A stretch of DNA of 64,000 bases, taken from NCBI RefSeq assembly GCF_016107655.1, contig NZ_JABASX010000008.1:124001-188000 (forward strand), written 5' to 3'. The DNA is from Brevibacterium antiquum. GTDB taxonomy: Bacteria > Actinomycetota > Actinomycetes > Actinomycetales > Brevibacteriaceae. The position numbers and the translations under genes were made by a program. The notes beneath the pieces are model-generated. The model saw nothing but the letters and a program-made list of their open reading frames with translations. It was not told the origin of the DNA and searched no databases. Below are positions 1 to 8,692 of the stretch, piece after piece (positions within the stretch are counted from its first letter, which is position 1; the number at the start of each line of letters is the position of its first letter).

Positions 1-369
1 GCTCCACGACTGTTTCCCATCGCGACGACCGCATCGGAACTGTTCGCCTCAACTTCGTCTGCGAGCCCATGAACGTTGATGCTGAAACTCACGAGTGAGC
101 CTTCGCTGTCACGCATCGGGAATGTCATATCAGGGCCACGAACTTCAAGGTCCCCTACCGCCCCATCATGTCGGCCAGCCGTCCCGCGAGATCTCAAGTG
201 TCTCTGACTCGCCTGCTGCAGCCATTTCGATCGATCCACCGTTCTTGGCGAGATCGTCCGGCACGTTGGCTTCCGCAGCACTGGCGGGTGCCGCAACAAG
301 TGTGCTCCCCACTAATACGGCCGGGACTGATGCAGGGTTTGGACTGGGCTTCGATGGTCGGAACTGCAA
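1..369 (-). pseudogene. Frameshifted remnant of a secreted protein (partial, runs off window)
   Basis: On the minus strand a TTG-started frame from 369 encodes a weak signal-peptide-like stretch (VLVGSTLVAAPASAA) and then an acidic segment, but stops at about 166. A second, shifted frame continues without stops to the window edge and reads GAVGDLEVRGPDMTFPM and then SLVSFSINVHGLADEVEANS. Joining the two frames near 170-185 would give one secreted protein, so I read this as a frameshifted remnant. The hydrophobic core is short for a working signal peptide and there is no clear ribosome binding site. It abuts an integrase fragment, which fits a decayed insertion region. I do not recognise the family; a chance pair of open frames is the alternative. 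Confidence 0.3.
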
Positions 370-378
370 GCGATCACC

Positions 379-879
379 GTGGGCGATTTCTCGCGTGTCC
401 CTGTACCCGTGTTAGTGGTACGACGAGCTGCGCCGGAGGGTATCGCCGTAATAACGACGAAGGGACGTCGTGCCCGTACTGTTCCCGTCGCAGATCGAGT
501 TTTGAGCTTGATCGAGACGTGTGCTGGCGACAAAGCCGGAGATGATCCGCTGTTCACGGCAAGCACAGGAACTCGCCTTCATGCCTCAGGCTTCAAGAAG
601 TCGGCGCGCTGGCCCCAGACGGCTAAGGTTCGTCGAATACACAACCTGCGCCACACCGCGATCTGTCTATGGCTTCGTCGCGGCGTCGATGCGGCGACGG
701 TACAAGCATGGGCCGGACACGCCCTACCCATACACACATTTTGGCCTATAACCCCCTCGATCAGCACAACAAACTTGTATGTACCGCATCTCGGAACGGT
801 CGCTGACCGGACCGGTTTGGACCGTTTGAACTCCCCTGGGACACACCGGGGGCACAATTGGAGACGAGGACGGTGCTAG
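379..879 (+). pseudogene. C-terminal fragment of a tyrosine recombinase (phage/ICE-type integrase)
   Basis: The reading frame matches the catalytic half of actinobacterial integrases. It has the TTKGRRARTVPVADRV strand with the catalytic lysine, an HNLRHT box (H-x-x-R), the AWAGHA box, and a TTNLY segment carrying the nucleophilic tyrosine. The core-binding domain and the first catalytic arginine are missing, because the frame begins inside the catalytic domain with no credible ribosome binding site. Between GHA and SISTTNLY there are 11 extra codons (about 706-756), which in usual family members are absent; this would displace the tyrosine helix. It lies about 45 bases from tRNA-Thr, a usual integration target, so it is probably the scar of an element once integrated there. 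Family assignment is firm; loss of function is inferred from truncation. Confidence 0.75.
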
Positions 880-886
880 CAACGGA

Positions 887-915
887 AACACCCCAGGCTG
901 TTGACCTGGGGTGTT
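887..915 (-). terminator. Hairpin terminator of tRNA-Thr
   Basis: Positions 887-897 and 905-915 form an 11-bp perfect stem (core CACCCCAGG / CCTGGGGTG) with a 7-base loop, a few bases beyond the 3' end of the minus-strand tRNA. The sequence that follows on that strand (TTTCCGTT) is moderately T-rich. It would end tRNA transcription before the integrase remnant. Confidence 0.7.
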
Positions 916-922
916 GTTGCCG

Positions 923-995
923 AGCCGCCTGCGAGAATCGAACTCGCGACCTATTCATTACGAGTGAATCGCTCTACCGACTGAGCTAAGGCGGC
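923..995 (-). tRNA. tRNA-Thr (anticodon CGT)
   Basis: A complete cloverleaf is visible on the minus strand: 7-bp acceptor stem GCCGCCT/AGGCGGC, D-arm GCTC-AGTCGGTA-GAGC, anticodon stem ATTCA/TGAAT with loop CTCGTAA, so anticodon CGT (reads ACG, threonine), variable loop AGGTC, and T-arm GCGAG-TTCGATT-CTCGC. The CCA end is not encoded. The nearby integrase fragment suggests this gene served as an attachment site, but the other att end is not in the window. Confidence 0.96.
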
Positions 996-1121
996 AACCG
1001 AGCTAACTCTAGCCAAAACCAGGACTCCTGGTCAAAAGGAACGCAGCCGAACCCCAGCGACGTAACACAGCTCACATATGCTGGACTTCCCTGCGCATTC
1101 TCTCCCCATCTCAGGAGTCAT

Positions 1122-2033
1122 ATGAGAACCGTTGTGCTGACCGTCCCTCAGGTCTCAGAACTTCCCGATATCGGTGCTGTGCTCGATCGATGGCAGTCCG
1201 ATGCCGGCCCGCTTCACCTCCACACCGGAGACCTGGGCTGGTATTCGCTGAGAGGTGCAGGAGCAACGGCTCAGGCACTGCGGGTCTGGCGATGCCAGGA
1301 CAGGATCCTGGCAATCGGATTGCTTGACGGCGAGGACCTTCTCCGTCTGTCTGTTGACCCGGATCTCACTCACGATGACGCTTTGGCACGGCAGATCGAA
1401 TCCGACATCGTCTCATCGGACAGGACTGCTTCGGGGACGGACACCACTGTCTTCAGAAAGGGAACGGCAATTGTCGAAGCTCGGGGAGCATTTCGCCTCT
1501 GCGAATGTCTGAAAGCTCGCGGATGGGGCACGGACGAGCCGTGGACGCCGATGAATCGTGACTTGAGTGTGCCGGTGGAACAACCCGACATCCGAGTCGA
1601 GGTTGCCGGGCCAGACGATGCTGAGGCCTGGACGGCCATTCATTGGTCGGCATTTCGCGGTGTGCCCTACACCGCTGACGACAGACAGCGATTAGTCGAC
1701 CGGTGGCACACGATGATGTCTGGCCCCTTCTCCTCCCGAGCACAGTGCCTGCTGGGGTATGACAACAGCGGTCTGCCGGTCGCCGTGACGACAGTATGGT
1801 CAGCGGGTCCGAACCGTCCCGGACTGCTCGAACCATTGGCCGTCCACCGCGACCAACAGGGTCACGGCTATGGAAAGGCCATAGCGATCGCTGCGGCAAG
1901 CCGCCTGCAGCAGCTGGGATCGTCGTCGGCATCAGTCTGTACGGAAAGTGCGAACAGGAGCGCCGTCGCCGCCTATTCGTCCGCCGGCTACATTCCTCGC
2001 CCCCAGGTCAAGGATCTTCGCCGAGGCAGTTGA
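1122..2033 (+). CDS. GNAT-family N-acetyltransferase
   Basis: A 303-residue protein whose C-terminal half is a GNAT domain. The acetyl-CoA-binding motif A is seen as LEPLAVHRDQQGHGYGKAI (about residues 236-254), followed by ESANRSAVAAYSSAGY, the usual alpha4-beta7 segment in which a displaced side chain packs near CoA. The N-terminal half (about 1-145) is less clear and could be a second, degenerate GNAT fold. The start ATG at 1122 has AGGAG about 5 bases upstream. The substrate cannot be told from sequence. It ends just before the peptidase gene on the same strand, so the two may be co-transcribed. Confidence 0.85.
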   Translation: MRTVVLTVPQVSELPDIGAVLDRWQSDAGPLHLHTGDLGWYSLRGAGATAQALRVWRCQDRILAIGLLDGEDLLRLSVDPDLTHDDALARQIESDIVSSDRTASGTDTTVFRKGTAIVEARGAFRLCECLKARGWGTDEPWTPMNRDLSVPVEQPDIRVEVAGPDDAEAWTAIHWSAFRGVPYTADDRQRLVDRWHTMMSGPFSSRAQCLLGYDNSGLPVAVTTVWSAGPNRPGLLEPLAVHRDQQGHGYGKAIAIAAASRLQQLGSSSASVCTESANRSAVAAYSSAGYIPRPQVKDLRRGS

Positions 2034-2109
2034 CGCCTCCCAGCCCTCACGCCTCTGCGGCAGCTCACCGGTTAACCTGGTGGAGACAGACATTCCACAA
2101 GAGAAAAGG

Positions 2110-3237
2110 GTGACGCACGTGGTCGAGTTCGACTCGAAGGACTTCATGAGTGATTTCCAGGCGCTCATCGAATGTGAGTCGTTCTCCCAGGACCCCGAAT
2201 CGCTGGCCCGCAGTGCTCAGCTCGTCTCTCGGATCGGCACCGGTCTGCTGGGGGCGGCCCCTCACATCATCGAAACCGACTCGCACCCGCACTTGCTGTG
2301 GCGCTTCGGGTCCGGGCCCCGCAGGGTTGTGCTGATCGGCCATCATGACACTGTGTGGCCCACCGGCACTCTTGCCGATTTCCCCTATTCGGTCACTGAC
2401 GGTGTCGTGCGCGGACCGGGCGCCGACGATATGAAGGGCGGTCTGCTCATCGCTCTCTATGCGATGGCGCGTCTGCGCGAGGATCGCGGCAATCTCGATG
2501 GCGTCAGCATCCTCATGACCGGAGACGAGGAGCTCGGCTCCCCCGGTTCACGCCAGATCATCGAGGACGAAGCCCGTGGAGCCAGGGCGGCTTTGGTCTT
2601 CGAAAGCGGCGCACCTGACGGGGCTGTGAAGATCGCCCGCAAAGGTGTCGCCATCTACTCACTGGAAGTCACTGGCTTGGCCGCTCATGCGGGCGTGGAG
2701 CCAGAGAAGGGCATCAACGCCACGATCGAGGTCGCCAACCAGGTCGTCAAGATCGCGGGCCTTCATGATCCGTCTGCAGGAACCTCGGTTGTGCCGACTG
2801 TCATGCACAGCGGTTCGACGACGAACACCGTGCCGGCCAAGGCTGTTGTCGGTGTCGACTCCCGGGCCGCCTCGGTCGCAGAACAGGAACGCATCGACGC
2901 AATCATGAGCTCCCTCTCCCCAACTGTGGCCGGGGCCAAGGTCGACGTCCTAGGTGGCATCAATCGTGCCCCGCTGGAGGAGAATATGGCGATGGGGCTC
3001 TACGCCCGAGCCCAGCGGCTGAGTGCTCACCTGGGGCACCCGCCATTGCGCTCCGTGGCCGTCGGCGGTGGATCGGACGGCAACTTCACAGCCGGAGTCG
3101 GAACACCGACCATTGACGGACTGGGGACAGTGGGCGGAGGTTCGCACGCGAGAACCGAACATGCCCTGCAGGTGTGGATCCCTCGCCGTGTTGAGCTCAC
3201 CACTGCTCTGGTCGGCGAGCTCCTCGACGAGGACTGA
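2110..3237 (+). CDS. M20 family metallopeptidase (carboxypeptidase G2-like)
   Basis: Zinc-dependent exopeptidase of the M20 family, probably a cytosolic carboxypeptidase or aminoacyl hydrolase. Visible zinc and catalytic motifs are GHHDTVWPTGT (His ligand plus catalytic Asp), GPGADDMKGG (bridging Asp), TGDEELGSPGS (catalytic and ligand Glu pair) and a late GGGSHARTEHA segment with the last His. The lid region KGVAIYSLEVTGLAAHAG matches the M20 dimerisation domain and resembles carboxypeptidase G2. I chose the GTG at 2110 because it follows GAGAAAAGG and lies clear of the preceding gene; a longer open frame overlaps the acetyltransferase. Length of 375 residues is normal. It ends 3 bases from the oppositely directed holB with no room for a terminator between them. 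Confidence 0.88.
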   Translation: MTHVVEFDSKDFMSDFQALIECESFSQDPESLARSAQLVSRIGTGLLGAAPHIIETDSHPHLLWRFGSGPRRVVLIGHHDTVWPTGTLADFPYSVTDGVVRGPGADDMKGGLLIALYAMARLREDRGNLDGVSILMTGDEELGSPGSRQIIEDEARGARAALVFESGAPDGAVKIARKGVAIYSLEVTGLAAHAGVEPEKGINATIEVANQVVKIAGLHDPSAGTSVVPTVMHSGSTTNTVPAKAVVGVDSRAASVAEQERIDAIMSSLSPTVAGAKVDVLGGINRAPLEENMAMGLYARAQRLSAHLGHPPLRSVAVGGGSDGNFTAGVGTPTIDGLGTVGGGSHARTEHALQVWIPRRVELTTALVGELLDED

Positions 3238-3240
3238 GCC

Positions 3241-4398
3241 TCAGAGTGCGCCCGTACGGTCCTCGAGCAGCCAGGGGTTCGACAGCAGCACGAACGCCGA
3301 TTCGACGATGAGCACGGGTGACATATTCGTCTGCAGCCGTCGTCTCGCCTCGGTGATGGCATCGATGCGCAGCAGAGTCGTATCGGGGCCGTCCCGGTTC
3401 GCCTGCTCGGCGATGAGATCGACTTCTCCGGCGTTGATCCATCCCTCGCGGATCCCCAACTGGTGCATGAGGATGTCGCGGTAGAGACTCATGAGTTCGA
3501 GGAAGATTCGGTCGAGTTCGTCATTGCGGGCGCGTACCGACCGGCGCTTCTGCTCCTCTTCGAGCTTCCTGATCTGAGATCTCGCCGAGGGAGGGATGGA
3601 CTTCTCGGATTCGATGCCCAAAGTCGCCATGAGATCGCTGCGCTCCGAAGCATTGCGTTCCTCTACTCGAGACTTAGCGGTCTCTGCGGCTTCATCGACG
3701 ATGCGTCCCGCTAAGCGGATCGTCGCACCGACGGAGGTCAGCTTGCCGGGGATCGCGAGGATCTGCTTACGCTCCTCACCGGCAGATTCGTTGAGCGCCA
3801 TGTACTTGGCGCGACCGATGTGGTTCTGCGCCACGGCGGCGGCCCACTTGGCTCTGTCCTCGTCGACATGGTCGCGTTCGATGAGGAGCTGTGCCACGGC
3901 TTCCCGTGAGGGGATGCGCAGGCGCACAGGGCGACACCGGGAACGGATCGTGGTGAGCACATCGATGGGACTCGGCGCGCACAGCAGCCATACGGTGTGA
4001 GGTGGCGGCTCCTCGATGGCTTTGAGCAGCACGTTGGCTGTGCGCTCGCTCATCCGGTCCGCGTCTTCGATGATGACAACCCGCCATTGAGAGTTGACCG
4101 GGGCCGACTGTGCTCTCGTCACAAGTTCCCGCACTTCATCGATCGCGATGACCGATTTCTGGGTCGACATGATCGTCAGCGATTCGTGATGACCTTTGAG
4201 TACACGGGCGGTGACATCGTCGGGCTCCTCGCTGCCGGAGATCAGGGCAGCGGCGAAGGCTCGTGCTGCATTGGATCGACCGGACCCCGGGGGCCCGGTG
4301 AATAGCCAGGCATGGGTCATCGCACCCGGCGAATAGAGCGCGTACTTGAGCTGGGTGATGACGTCGTCCTGGCCGACGAGCTCATTGAAGACGCTCAC
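3241..4398 (-). CDS. holB: DNA polymerase III subunit delta' (clamp loader)
   Basis: AAA+ clamp-loader subunit of 385 residues. Residues 35-42 (GPPGSGRS) are the degenerate Walker A expected of delta', and IRSRCRP (about 151-157) carries the SRC motif that serves as arginine finger. VVIIEDADRMSE and NVLLKAIEEPP are typical. The four-cysteine zinc module that normally follows the first helix is absent: the corresponding stretch reads SGSEEPDDVTARVLKGHHES with no cysteine. The GTG start directly follows the tmk stop, with GGAAGG upstream inside tmk, so the two are translationally coupled; tmk-holB pairing is usual in bacteria. Confidence 0.93.
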   Translation of the reverse strand: MSVFNELVGQDDVITQLKYALYSPGAMTHAWLFTGPPGSGRSNAARAFAAALISGSEEPDDVTARVLKGHHESLTIMSTQKSVIAIDEVRELVTRAQSAPVNSQWRVVIIEDADRMSERTANVLLKAIEEPPPHTVWLLCAPSPIDVLTTIRSRCRPVRLRIPSREAVAQLLIERDHVDEDRAKWAAAVAQNHIGRAKYMALNESAGEERKQILAIPGKLTSVGATIRLAGRIVDEAAETAKSRVEERNASERSDLMATLGIESEKSIPPSARSQIRKLEEEQKRRSVRARNDELDRIFLELMSLYRDILMHQLGIREGWINAGEVDLIAEQANRDGPDTTLLRIDAITEARRRLQTNMSPVLIVESAFVLLSNPWLLEDRTGAL

Positions 4399-7110
4399 TC
4401 AGTGACCTTCCGGGTTGTTGAAGCGCTGATGGTTGCGTTCTCGCTGTTTGCGCAGCCGCTCGCGTGCCTGACGTTCGATCTCAGCCTGGGCATGCAGTCG
4501 CTCTCGGCTCATCTGTCGGGCGTTTCGCATGGGCAGGACCGTTGTCGCTGCATCTTCGTCGCCCGCGTCGGTCCCGCCTCCCGGCTGAGCCTCGGACCTC
4601 GGTGGAGTCCCGTCACCGCTGCGGGGGTCGACCTGACCTACCACACGGGTTTCTGCCTCCTCCAAGTCAGGAGTTGCGATCTCATTCGTCGGCACAGCGT
4701 CCTCATCATCGTCATCTGCCAAGGGAGCACTCGGCGTGACTCCGCGGGACGGCAGCACCGTCGTGGCCGCATCCTCGTCGGTCTCGGGTTCGGACTCAGG
4801 CGCAGACTCGGGCTCTGGTTCGGGTTCAGGTGCGCTTGCGTGAGCTGGAAGCACCGTCGTGGCCGCTTCATCATCGCCTTGTCCGTCTGGCCCTCGCAGA
4901 TCAGCGCCGAGGTCGACTCTCTCCGTTTCGACTCCCTCATTGCGTTCTTCGGATTCGAGGCGGTCAGCGGATTGCGGGATGAACCGTTCGTTCGAAGCTG
5001 GAACGAATCGGACTCCGGGCTCGGGTGCGACCGACTCGTCGGCGGTAGTCGATGCCCCCTCATCGGTCTCCTCGGCGGGCGAGTCGACGACGGCTTCGGA
5101 GGGATGGCTCTCCTCCGCCTCGGCGTCGGTTGACGTGCTTGTGACCACACCTGCATCGGTGGCGGCCGCGCTGCCCAGCTGCCGCGGCAGACGGCTGCGG
5201 ATGGCGGTGAGGATCTCGGCGGTCAGTTCATCCTCCGACACCGATGCGTCGAGGACGACGTAGCGGTCGGGCTCTTTGTGCGCACGGGTCAGGTAGGTCT
5301 GACGGACCCGCTGGTGGAACTGCCGGTTCTCCTCGTCGAGGTAGTTGTTCTCGCCGCGCTTGCCCATCCGGGTCGCGGCGGTCTCGGGATCGATGTCGAG
5401 GACGATCGTCAGATGCGGGACGAGTCCCTGAGTGGCCCATTTGCTCAGCGCCAGGATCGTCTTCGGGTCGAAGTTGCGGCCTGCAGCCTGGTAGGCGATC
5501 GTCGAATCGATGTACCTGTCGGTGATGACGATGTTTCCGCCGTCGAGACTCGGATCGACCAATGAGGCCACGTGGTGGGCGCGATCGGCGGCGAAGAGCA
5601 GCGCCTCGGTGCGGGGGCTCGGTGGTTCGGAGTCGAAGAGCACCGAACGGATCTGTCGTCCCAGTTCGGTTCCGCCTGGTTCCCGGGTCGCTTCGACGTT
5701 GTGTCCTTCGTCGGCCAGGATCTGTGAGATTCGCTTGATCTGTGTGCTCTTGCCCGAACCATCACCGCCTTCGATGGCGATGAAGAATCCGGCTCCCAGT
5801 CGTTCCGCGGAGTTTCCGATACCGTCGTTCGCTCCGTTCTCGGCGGCGCTGGGCGGACGGAATCCATGCACGATGTCGACGGACAGTCCCTGAAGACCGT
5901 GCGGGTCGAAGATGAAGAGTCCGATGACTCCGGCGACCAGAGCGGCCAGTCCCAAGATTCCGAAGGCAACGTCGCTGGGGGCCAGCAGCCATTCCATGGC
6001 CGAGCCGACAGGGATGGTGATGCCGAAGTCGATGGAGTTGAGGATAAGGGCGACCACCGCGCCGCCGACGGCTCCGATCCGCCGCGAGAAGTCATAGGGC
6101 TGTGAGCGGACCCCGATTCCGACGAGGAAGGCGATGACTGCGGAAAGGACGACCTTGCCGGAGAGCTCGCTGATGGCTCCCGTGGCGATCAGCAGAATTC
6201 CGGACACGGTCAACGCGAAGGCGGAGACGCGCGGCCGAGACATTCCGGGCGCGAAAGTGGGCCCCATCTCGAAGCCGATGGCCCAACCCACCAGGCACGA
6301 CGCAATCATGAGGGCGAAGCCGGCTTGGCCGAAGCTGTGTTCGACAGCGGTCGGCTGGGCCAGGATGACGGTGGTTCCCAGCACTGCGAACAGCGCGATG
6401 CAGACCCACGGCATCTTAATGGTCGCGGCTGGTCTGGCCACGCGTGCCTTGGTCGAGGGGAATGCGCCGGTTGTCGCTGCTTCGGCGTGGAGAGCACGCT
6501 CAGGAGTGAGGAAGATGATCACGGCGCCGACGGCCATGGCGACACCCACCAGGAGACTCATCCACCCCAGGGACTGAGTGCCTGCGGCGGACCCACCGAT
6601 GATCTGGAAGGAGAATGCGACGAAGACGAGGATCGCTGCGGGGATGCCGACTCGACGCCACGGCTTCTCGTTCGTGAACGGATTGATGCTCATCAGCAGG
6701 CCGACGACGGCTCCGAGGAACAGTGCGGTGACCCAGGTCAGCCAGGCACTCGGTGCGAGGGAGAGGACGATGAGCAACCCAGCCTCGATGACAGCGGCGA
6801 TGCTGAGCGCGAGTTTGCGCACGGCCGGGCCCTTGCTCGCCAAGATCTTCTGCGGGATGAACAGTCCGGCCCCGGCGAGGACGAAGACGATGAGGAGTGA
6901 CAGGCTTCCCAACTGGTTGTCGAAGCCTCCCGCACCAATGCTGTCTGCCGTTGCGGTAAACGCCCGCCCACCGATCGTGGCGAAGAATCCGCTGGTGCCC
7001 GCCACGACATAGCTGATCGCCACGAGCACTATCAGTGCGCCCCAAGCAGCGGTCTCGGCAACCAACCGGCCAGGGGCTCCGGGAAGTCGATGTCCTGTAG
7101 TCGTCAACAT
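4399..7110 (-). CDS. tmk: Membrane-fused thymidylate kinase with disordered, Thr-motif tail
   Basis: Converts dTMP to dTDP. The kinase domain is at about residues 439-644 of the 903-residue form: P-loop EGGDGSGKST, REPGGTELGRQIR, the DRYIDSTIAYQ DRX motif and a LID region RMGKRGENNYLDEE. Residues about 20-400 contain roughly a dozen hydrophobic segments, a major-facilitator-like membrane domain; such fusions are known in other actinobacteria (Streptomyces tmk). The 259-residue tail is acidic and low-complexity with three copies of AATTVLP (4531-4551, 4750-4770, 4846-4866) and ends in a basic, Arg/Gln-rich helix. I chose the ATG at 7110; a longer frame would run into the divergent gene. It is followed by holB. 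Confidence 0.9.
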   Translation of the reverse strand: MLTTTGHRLPGAPGRLVAETAAWGALIVLVAISYVVAGTSGFFATIGGRAFTATADSIGAGGFDNQLGSLSLLIVFVLAGAGLFIPQKILASKGPAVRKLALSIAAVIEAGLLIVLSLAPSAWLTWVTALFLGAVVGLLMSINPFTNEKPWRRVGIPAAILVFVAFSFQIIGGSAAGTQSLGWMSLLVGVAMAVGAVIIFLTPERALHAEAATTGAFPSTKARVARPAATIKMPWVCIALFAVLGTTVILAQPTAVEHSFGQAGFALMIASCLVGWAIGFEMGPTFAPGMSRPRVSAFALTVSGILLIATGAISELSGKVVLSAVIAFLVGIGVRSQPYDFSRRIGAVGGAVVALILNSIDFGITIPVGSAMEWLLAPSDVAFGILGLAALVAGVIGLFIFDPHGLQGLSVDIVHGFRPPSAAENGANDGIGNSAERLGAGFFIAIEGGDGSGKSTQIKRISQILADEGHNVEATREPGGTELGRQIRSVLFDSEPPSPRTEALLFAADRAHHVASLVDPSLDGGNIVITDRYIDSTIAYQAAGRNFDPKTILALSKWATQGLVPHLTIVLDIDPETAATRMGKRGENNYLDEENRQFHQRVRQTYLTRAHKEPDRYVVLDASVSEDELTAEILTAIRSRLPRQLGSAAATDAGVVTSTSTDAEAEESHPSEAVVDSPAEETDEGASTTADESVAPEPGVRFVPASNERFIPQSADRLESEERNEGVETERVDLGADLRGPDGQGDDEAATTVLPAHASAPEPEPEPESAPESEPETDEDAATTVLPSRGVTPSAPLADDDDEDAVPTNEIATPDLEEAETRVVGQVDPRSGDGTPPRSEAQPGGGTDAGDEDAATTVLPMRNARQMSRERLHAQAEIERQARERLRKQRERNHQRFNNPEGH

Positions 7111-7204
7111 ACTCACAGCCCTACAATATCTGCCGCGACTGACATATCTCTTGGAACCGGCCGGATCTCTTCTCACCGACGCCTGATCCTCTACTCTTGA
7201 TTGC

Positions 7205-7960
7205 GTGCACACTACGAATACCGCCATGTCAGCAGTTGCAACCACCGGACTGAGTCCGATCGAGGAGCTCGCCTTCGCCCGAGTCCTCCTCGACTCGGTC
7301 AAGCATGGCAGCCGCGAGGCGACCCTGCGGATGTACCGCCCTGCTCCGACGGTGGCATTCGGGGCCAGAGACCGCTTCCTCCCCGGGTTCCCGAGGGCCG
7401 TCGAAGCAGCCCGAGATCACGGTTTCACCCCAGCTCTGCGCAGCCTCGGCGGGCGAGCCGCGGCCTATCATCGGGGGTCCCTGGTCATCGATCACATCGA
7501 ACCCAGTGATGCCTTCATCAAGGACACGACCGCCAGGTTCTCCGGGTTCGGGCAGGACTACGTCGAGGTTCTGCGTGGCATCGGAGTCGACGCCCGCCTC
7601 GGCGAGATTCCCGGTGAATACTGCCCCGGAGAGCACAGCGTCAACGTGGCCGGTCGGATCAAGGCGATCGGAACCGCACAGCGGGTGGTCTCAGGTGCGT
7701 GGCTGTTCTCGTCCTCCGTGATCGTCGAGGATCCCGATCCCATCCGTGCCGTCCTCACCGACGTCGAGGCGGCCCTGGGCATCGAGTGGGACCCTGCCAC
7801 GGGCGGTTCGATCAGTGAAGTTCACCCCGAGATCACGATCGATGCCGTCGCCGAGGCGTTCGCCTCCTACTATTCCTATGCCGATCCACACACGCCCGGT
7901 GAGCCCACCGCCGACGAGCTCGCGGCGCTGCCGGAGAAGACCGGCACTCATGTGCTGTGA
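7205..7960 (+). CDS. Lipoate-protein ligase A / octanoyltransferase family protein
   Basis: A 251-residue protein of the biotin/lipoate ligase fold. LRSLGGRAAAYHRGSLVI matches the conserved RxxGGxxxxH substrate-binding loop, and EYCPGEHSVNVAGRIKAIG contains the Cys-Pro and the lysine loop (K in GRIKAIGTAQRV) that contacts the acyl-adenylate or acyl group. The Cys in EYCPG is like the catalytic cysteine of LipM/LipL amidotransferases, so transfer of octanoyl or lipoyl groups between carrier proteins is as likely as ATP-dependent ligation. Start may be GTG 7205 or ATG 7226. It is divergent from tmk across 94 bases. Confidence 0.8.
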   Translation: MHTTNTAMSAVATTGLSPIEELAFARVLLDSVKHGSREATLRMYRPAPTVAFGARDRFLPGFPRAVEAARDHGFTPALRSLGGRAAAYHRGSLVIDHIEPSDAFIKDTTARFSGFGQDYVEVLRGIGVDARLGEIPGEYCPGEHSVNVAGRIKAIGTAQRVVSGAWLFSSSVIVEDPDPIRAVLTDVEAALGIEWDPATGGSISEVHPEITIDAVAEAFASYYSYADPHTPGEPTADELAALPEKTGTHVL

Positions 7961-8039
7961 CACCCCTAGAACTGCGAAAATTCCTGCACTGCGACAATTC
8001 CTGCACTGCGACGCTGAAGCGATTGGAGACTATGACCTC

Positions 8040-8564
8040 ATGAATGTGCGCGAGGCGACGAAGAACGATCTGCCGGACATTCTCCGACTTGTCCATGCTC
8101 TGGCCGTGTATGAGAAGGAACCCGACGCGGTCGACGCCACCGAGGACGACTTCGCTGCGGTGATGTTCCCAGACGATGGCCGTCCGAATACCTATGGGCT
8201 CGTCGCCGAGGTGGAAGGGCAGATCATCGGCATCGCGATCTGGTTCCATTCGTTCTCCACCTGGACTGGAAAGAATGGGATCTGGCTCGAGGATCTGTTC
8301 GTCGACCCTGATCATCGCGGCATCGGGGCCGGCAAAGCCCTGCTGGGGCACTTGGCTCAAATCTGCCAGGAACGGGGTCTGACCCGCCTCGAGTGGTGCG
8401 TGCTCAAGTGGAACGAGCCCTCGATCGGGTTCTACCGCTCGCTGGGCGCGAACGCTCAGGACGAGTGGGAGACCTTCCGCCTCGATGGTCAGACCCTGCA
8501 CGCGTTCGCCGATGAGTCAGCTGCAAACACATCAGGTGCAAACGCATCGAGTGAACGTGCTTAA
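8040..8564 (+). CDS. GNAT N-acetyltransferase (diamine/spermidine acetyltransferase-like)
   Basis: A single-domain GNAT of 174 residues. The pattern GIWLEDLFVDPDHRGIGAGK and LEWCVLKWNEPSIGFYRSLG is close to the SAT1/diamine acetyltransferase branch, in which the WNxxxxxFYxxxGA segment is characteristic. It may acetylate polyamines or thialysine-type amines, but substrate is inferred only. The ATG at 8040 begins the conserved MNVREATKNDLPDI start; an upstream GGAG lies about 12 bases away. The last 15 residues are a low-complexity Ser/Ala/Asn tail. A polyamine biosynthesis-type enzyme is encoded near 54-55.7 kb, not linked. Confidence 0.86.
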   Translation: MNVREATKNDLPDILRLVHALAVYEKEPDAVDATEDDFAAVMFPDDGRPNTYGLVAEVEGQIIGIAIWFHSFSTWTGKNGIWLEDLFVDPDHRGIGAGKALLGHLAQICQERGLTRLEWCVLKWNEPSIGFYRSLGANAQDEWETFRLDGQTLHAFADESAANTSGANASSERA

Positions 8565-8602
8565 TAAGAGCCGATGACCCGCATCTCAGCCACTGTGAAC
8601 GA

Positions 8603-8663
8603 CTTAGATGGTCGTTTTGGGCCGATCCCAGAGCGGGAAATCAGTCCAAAACGTCCACCTAAG
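8603..8663. repeat. Long imperfect inverted repeat between convergent genes
   Basis: Positions 8603-8620 (CTTAGATGGTCGTTTTGG) and 8646-8663 form an 18-bp stem with two mismatches and a 25-base loop. It sits in the 128-base spacer between the acetyltransferase and topA, both of which end here, so a bidirectional terminator is the simplest reading; the TTTT inside the stem rather than after it is unusual. Confidence 0.6.
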
Positions 8664-8692
8664 GGGCGTCGATGCCAGCCGACCCAGGCTCG

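Noticed and set aside
1948..2109. N-terminal extension of the M20 peptidase
   Set aside because: Overlaps the preceding acetyltransferase gene and has no family resemblance; GTG 2110 has a ribosome binding site.
4312..5133. Plus-strand frame opposite the tmk tail and holB start
   Set aside because: A mirror of acidic low-complexity coding; no recognisable product.
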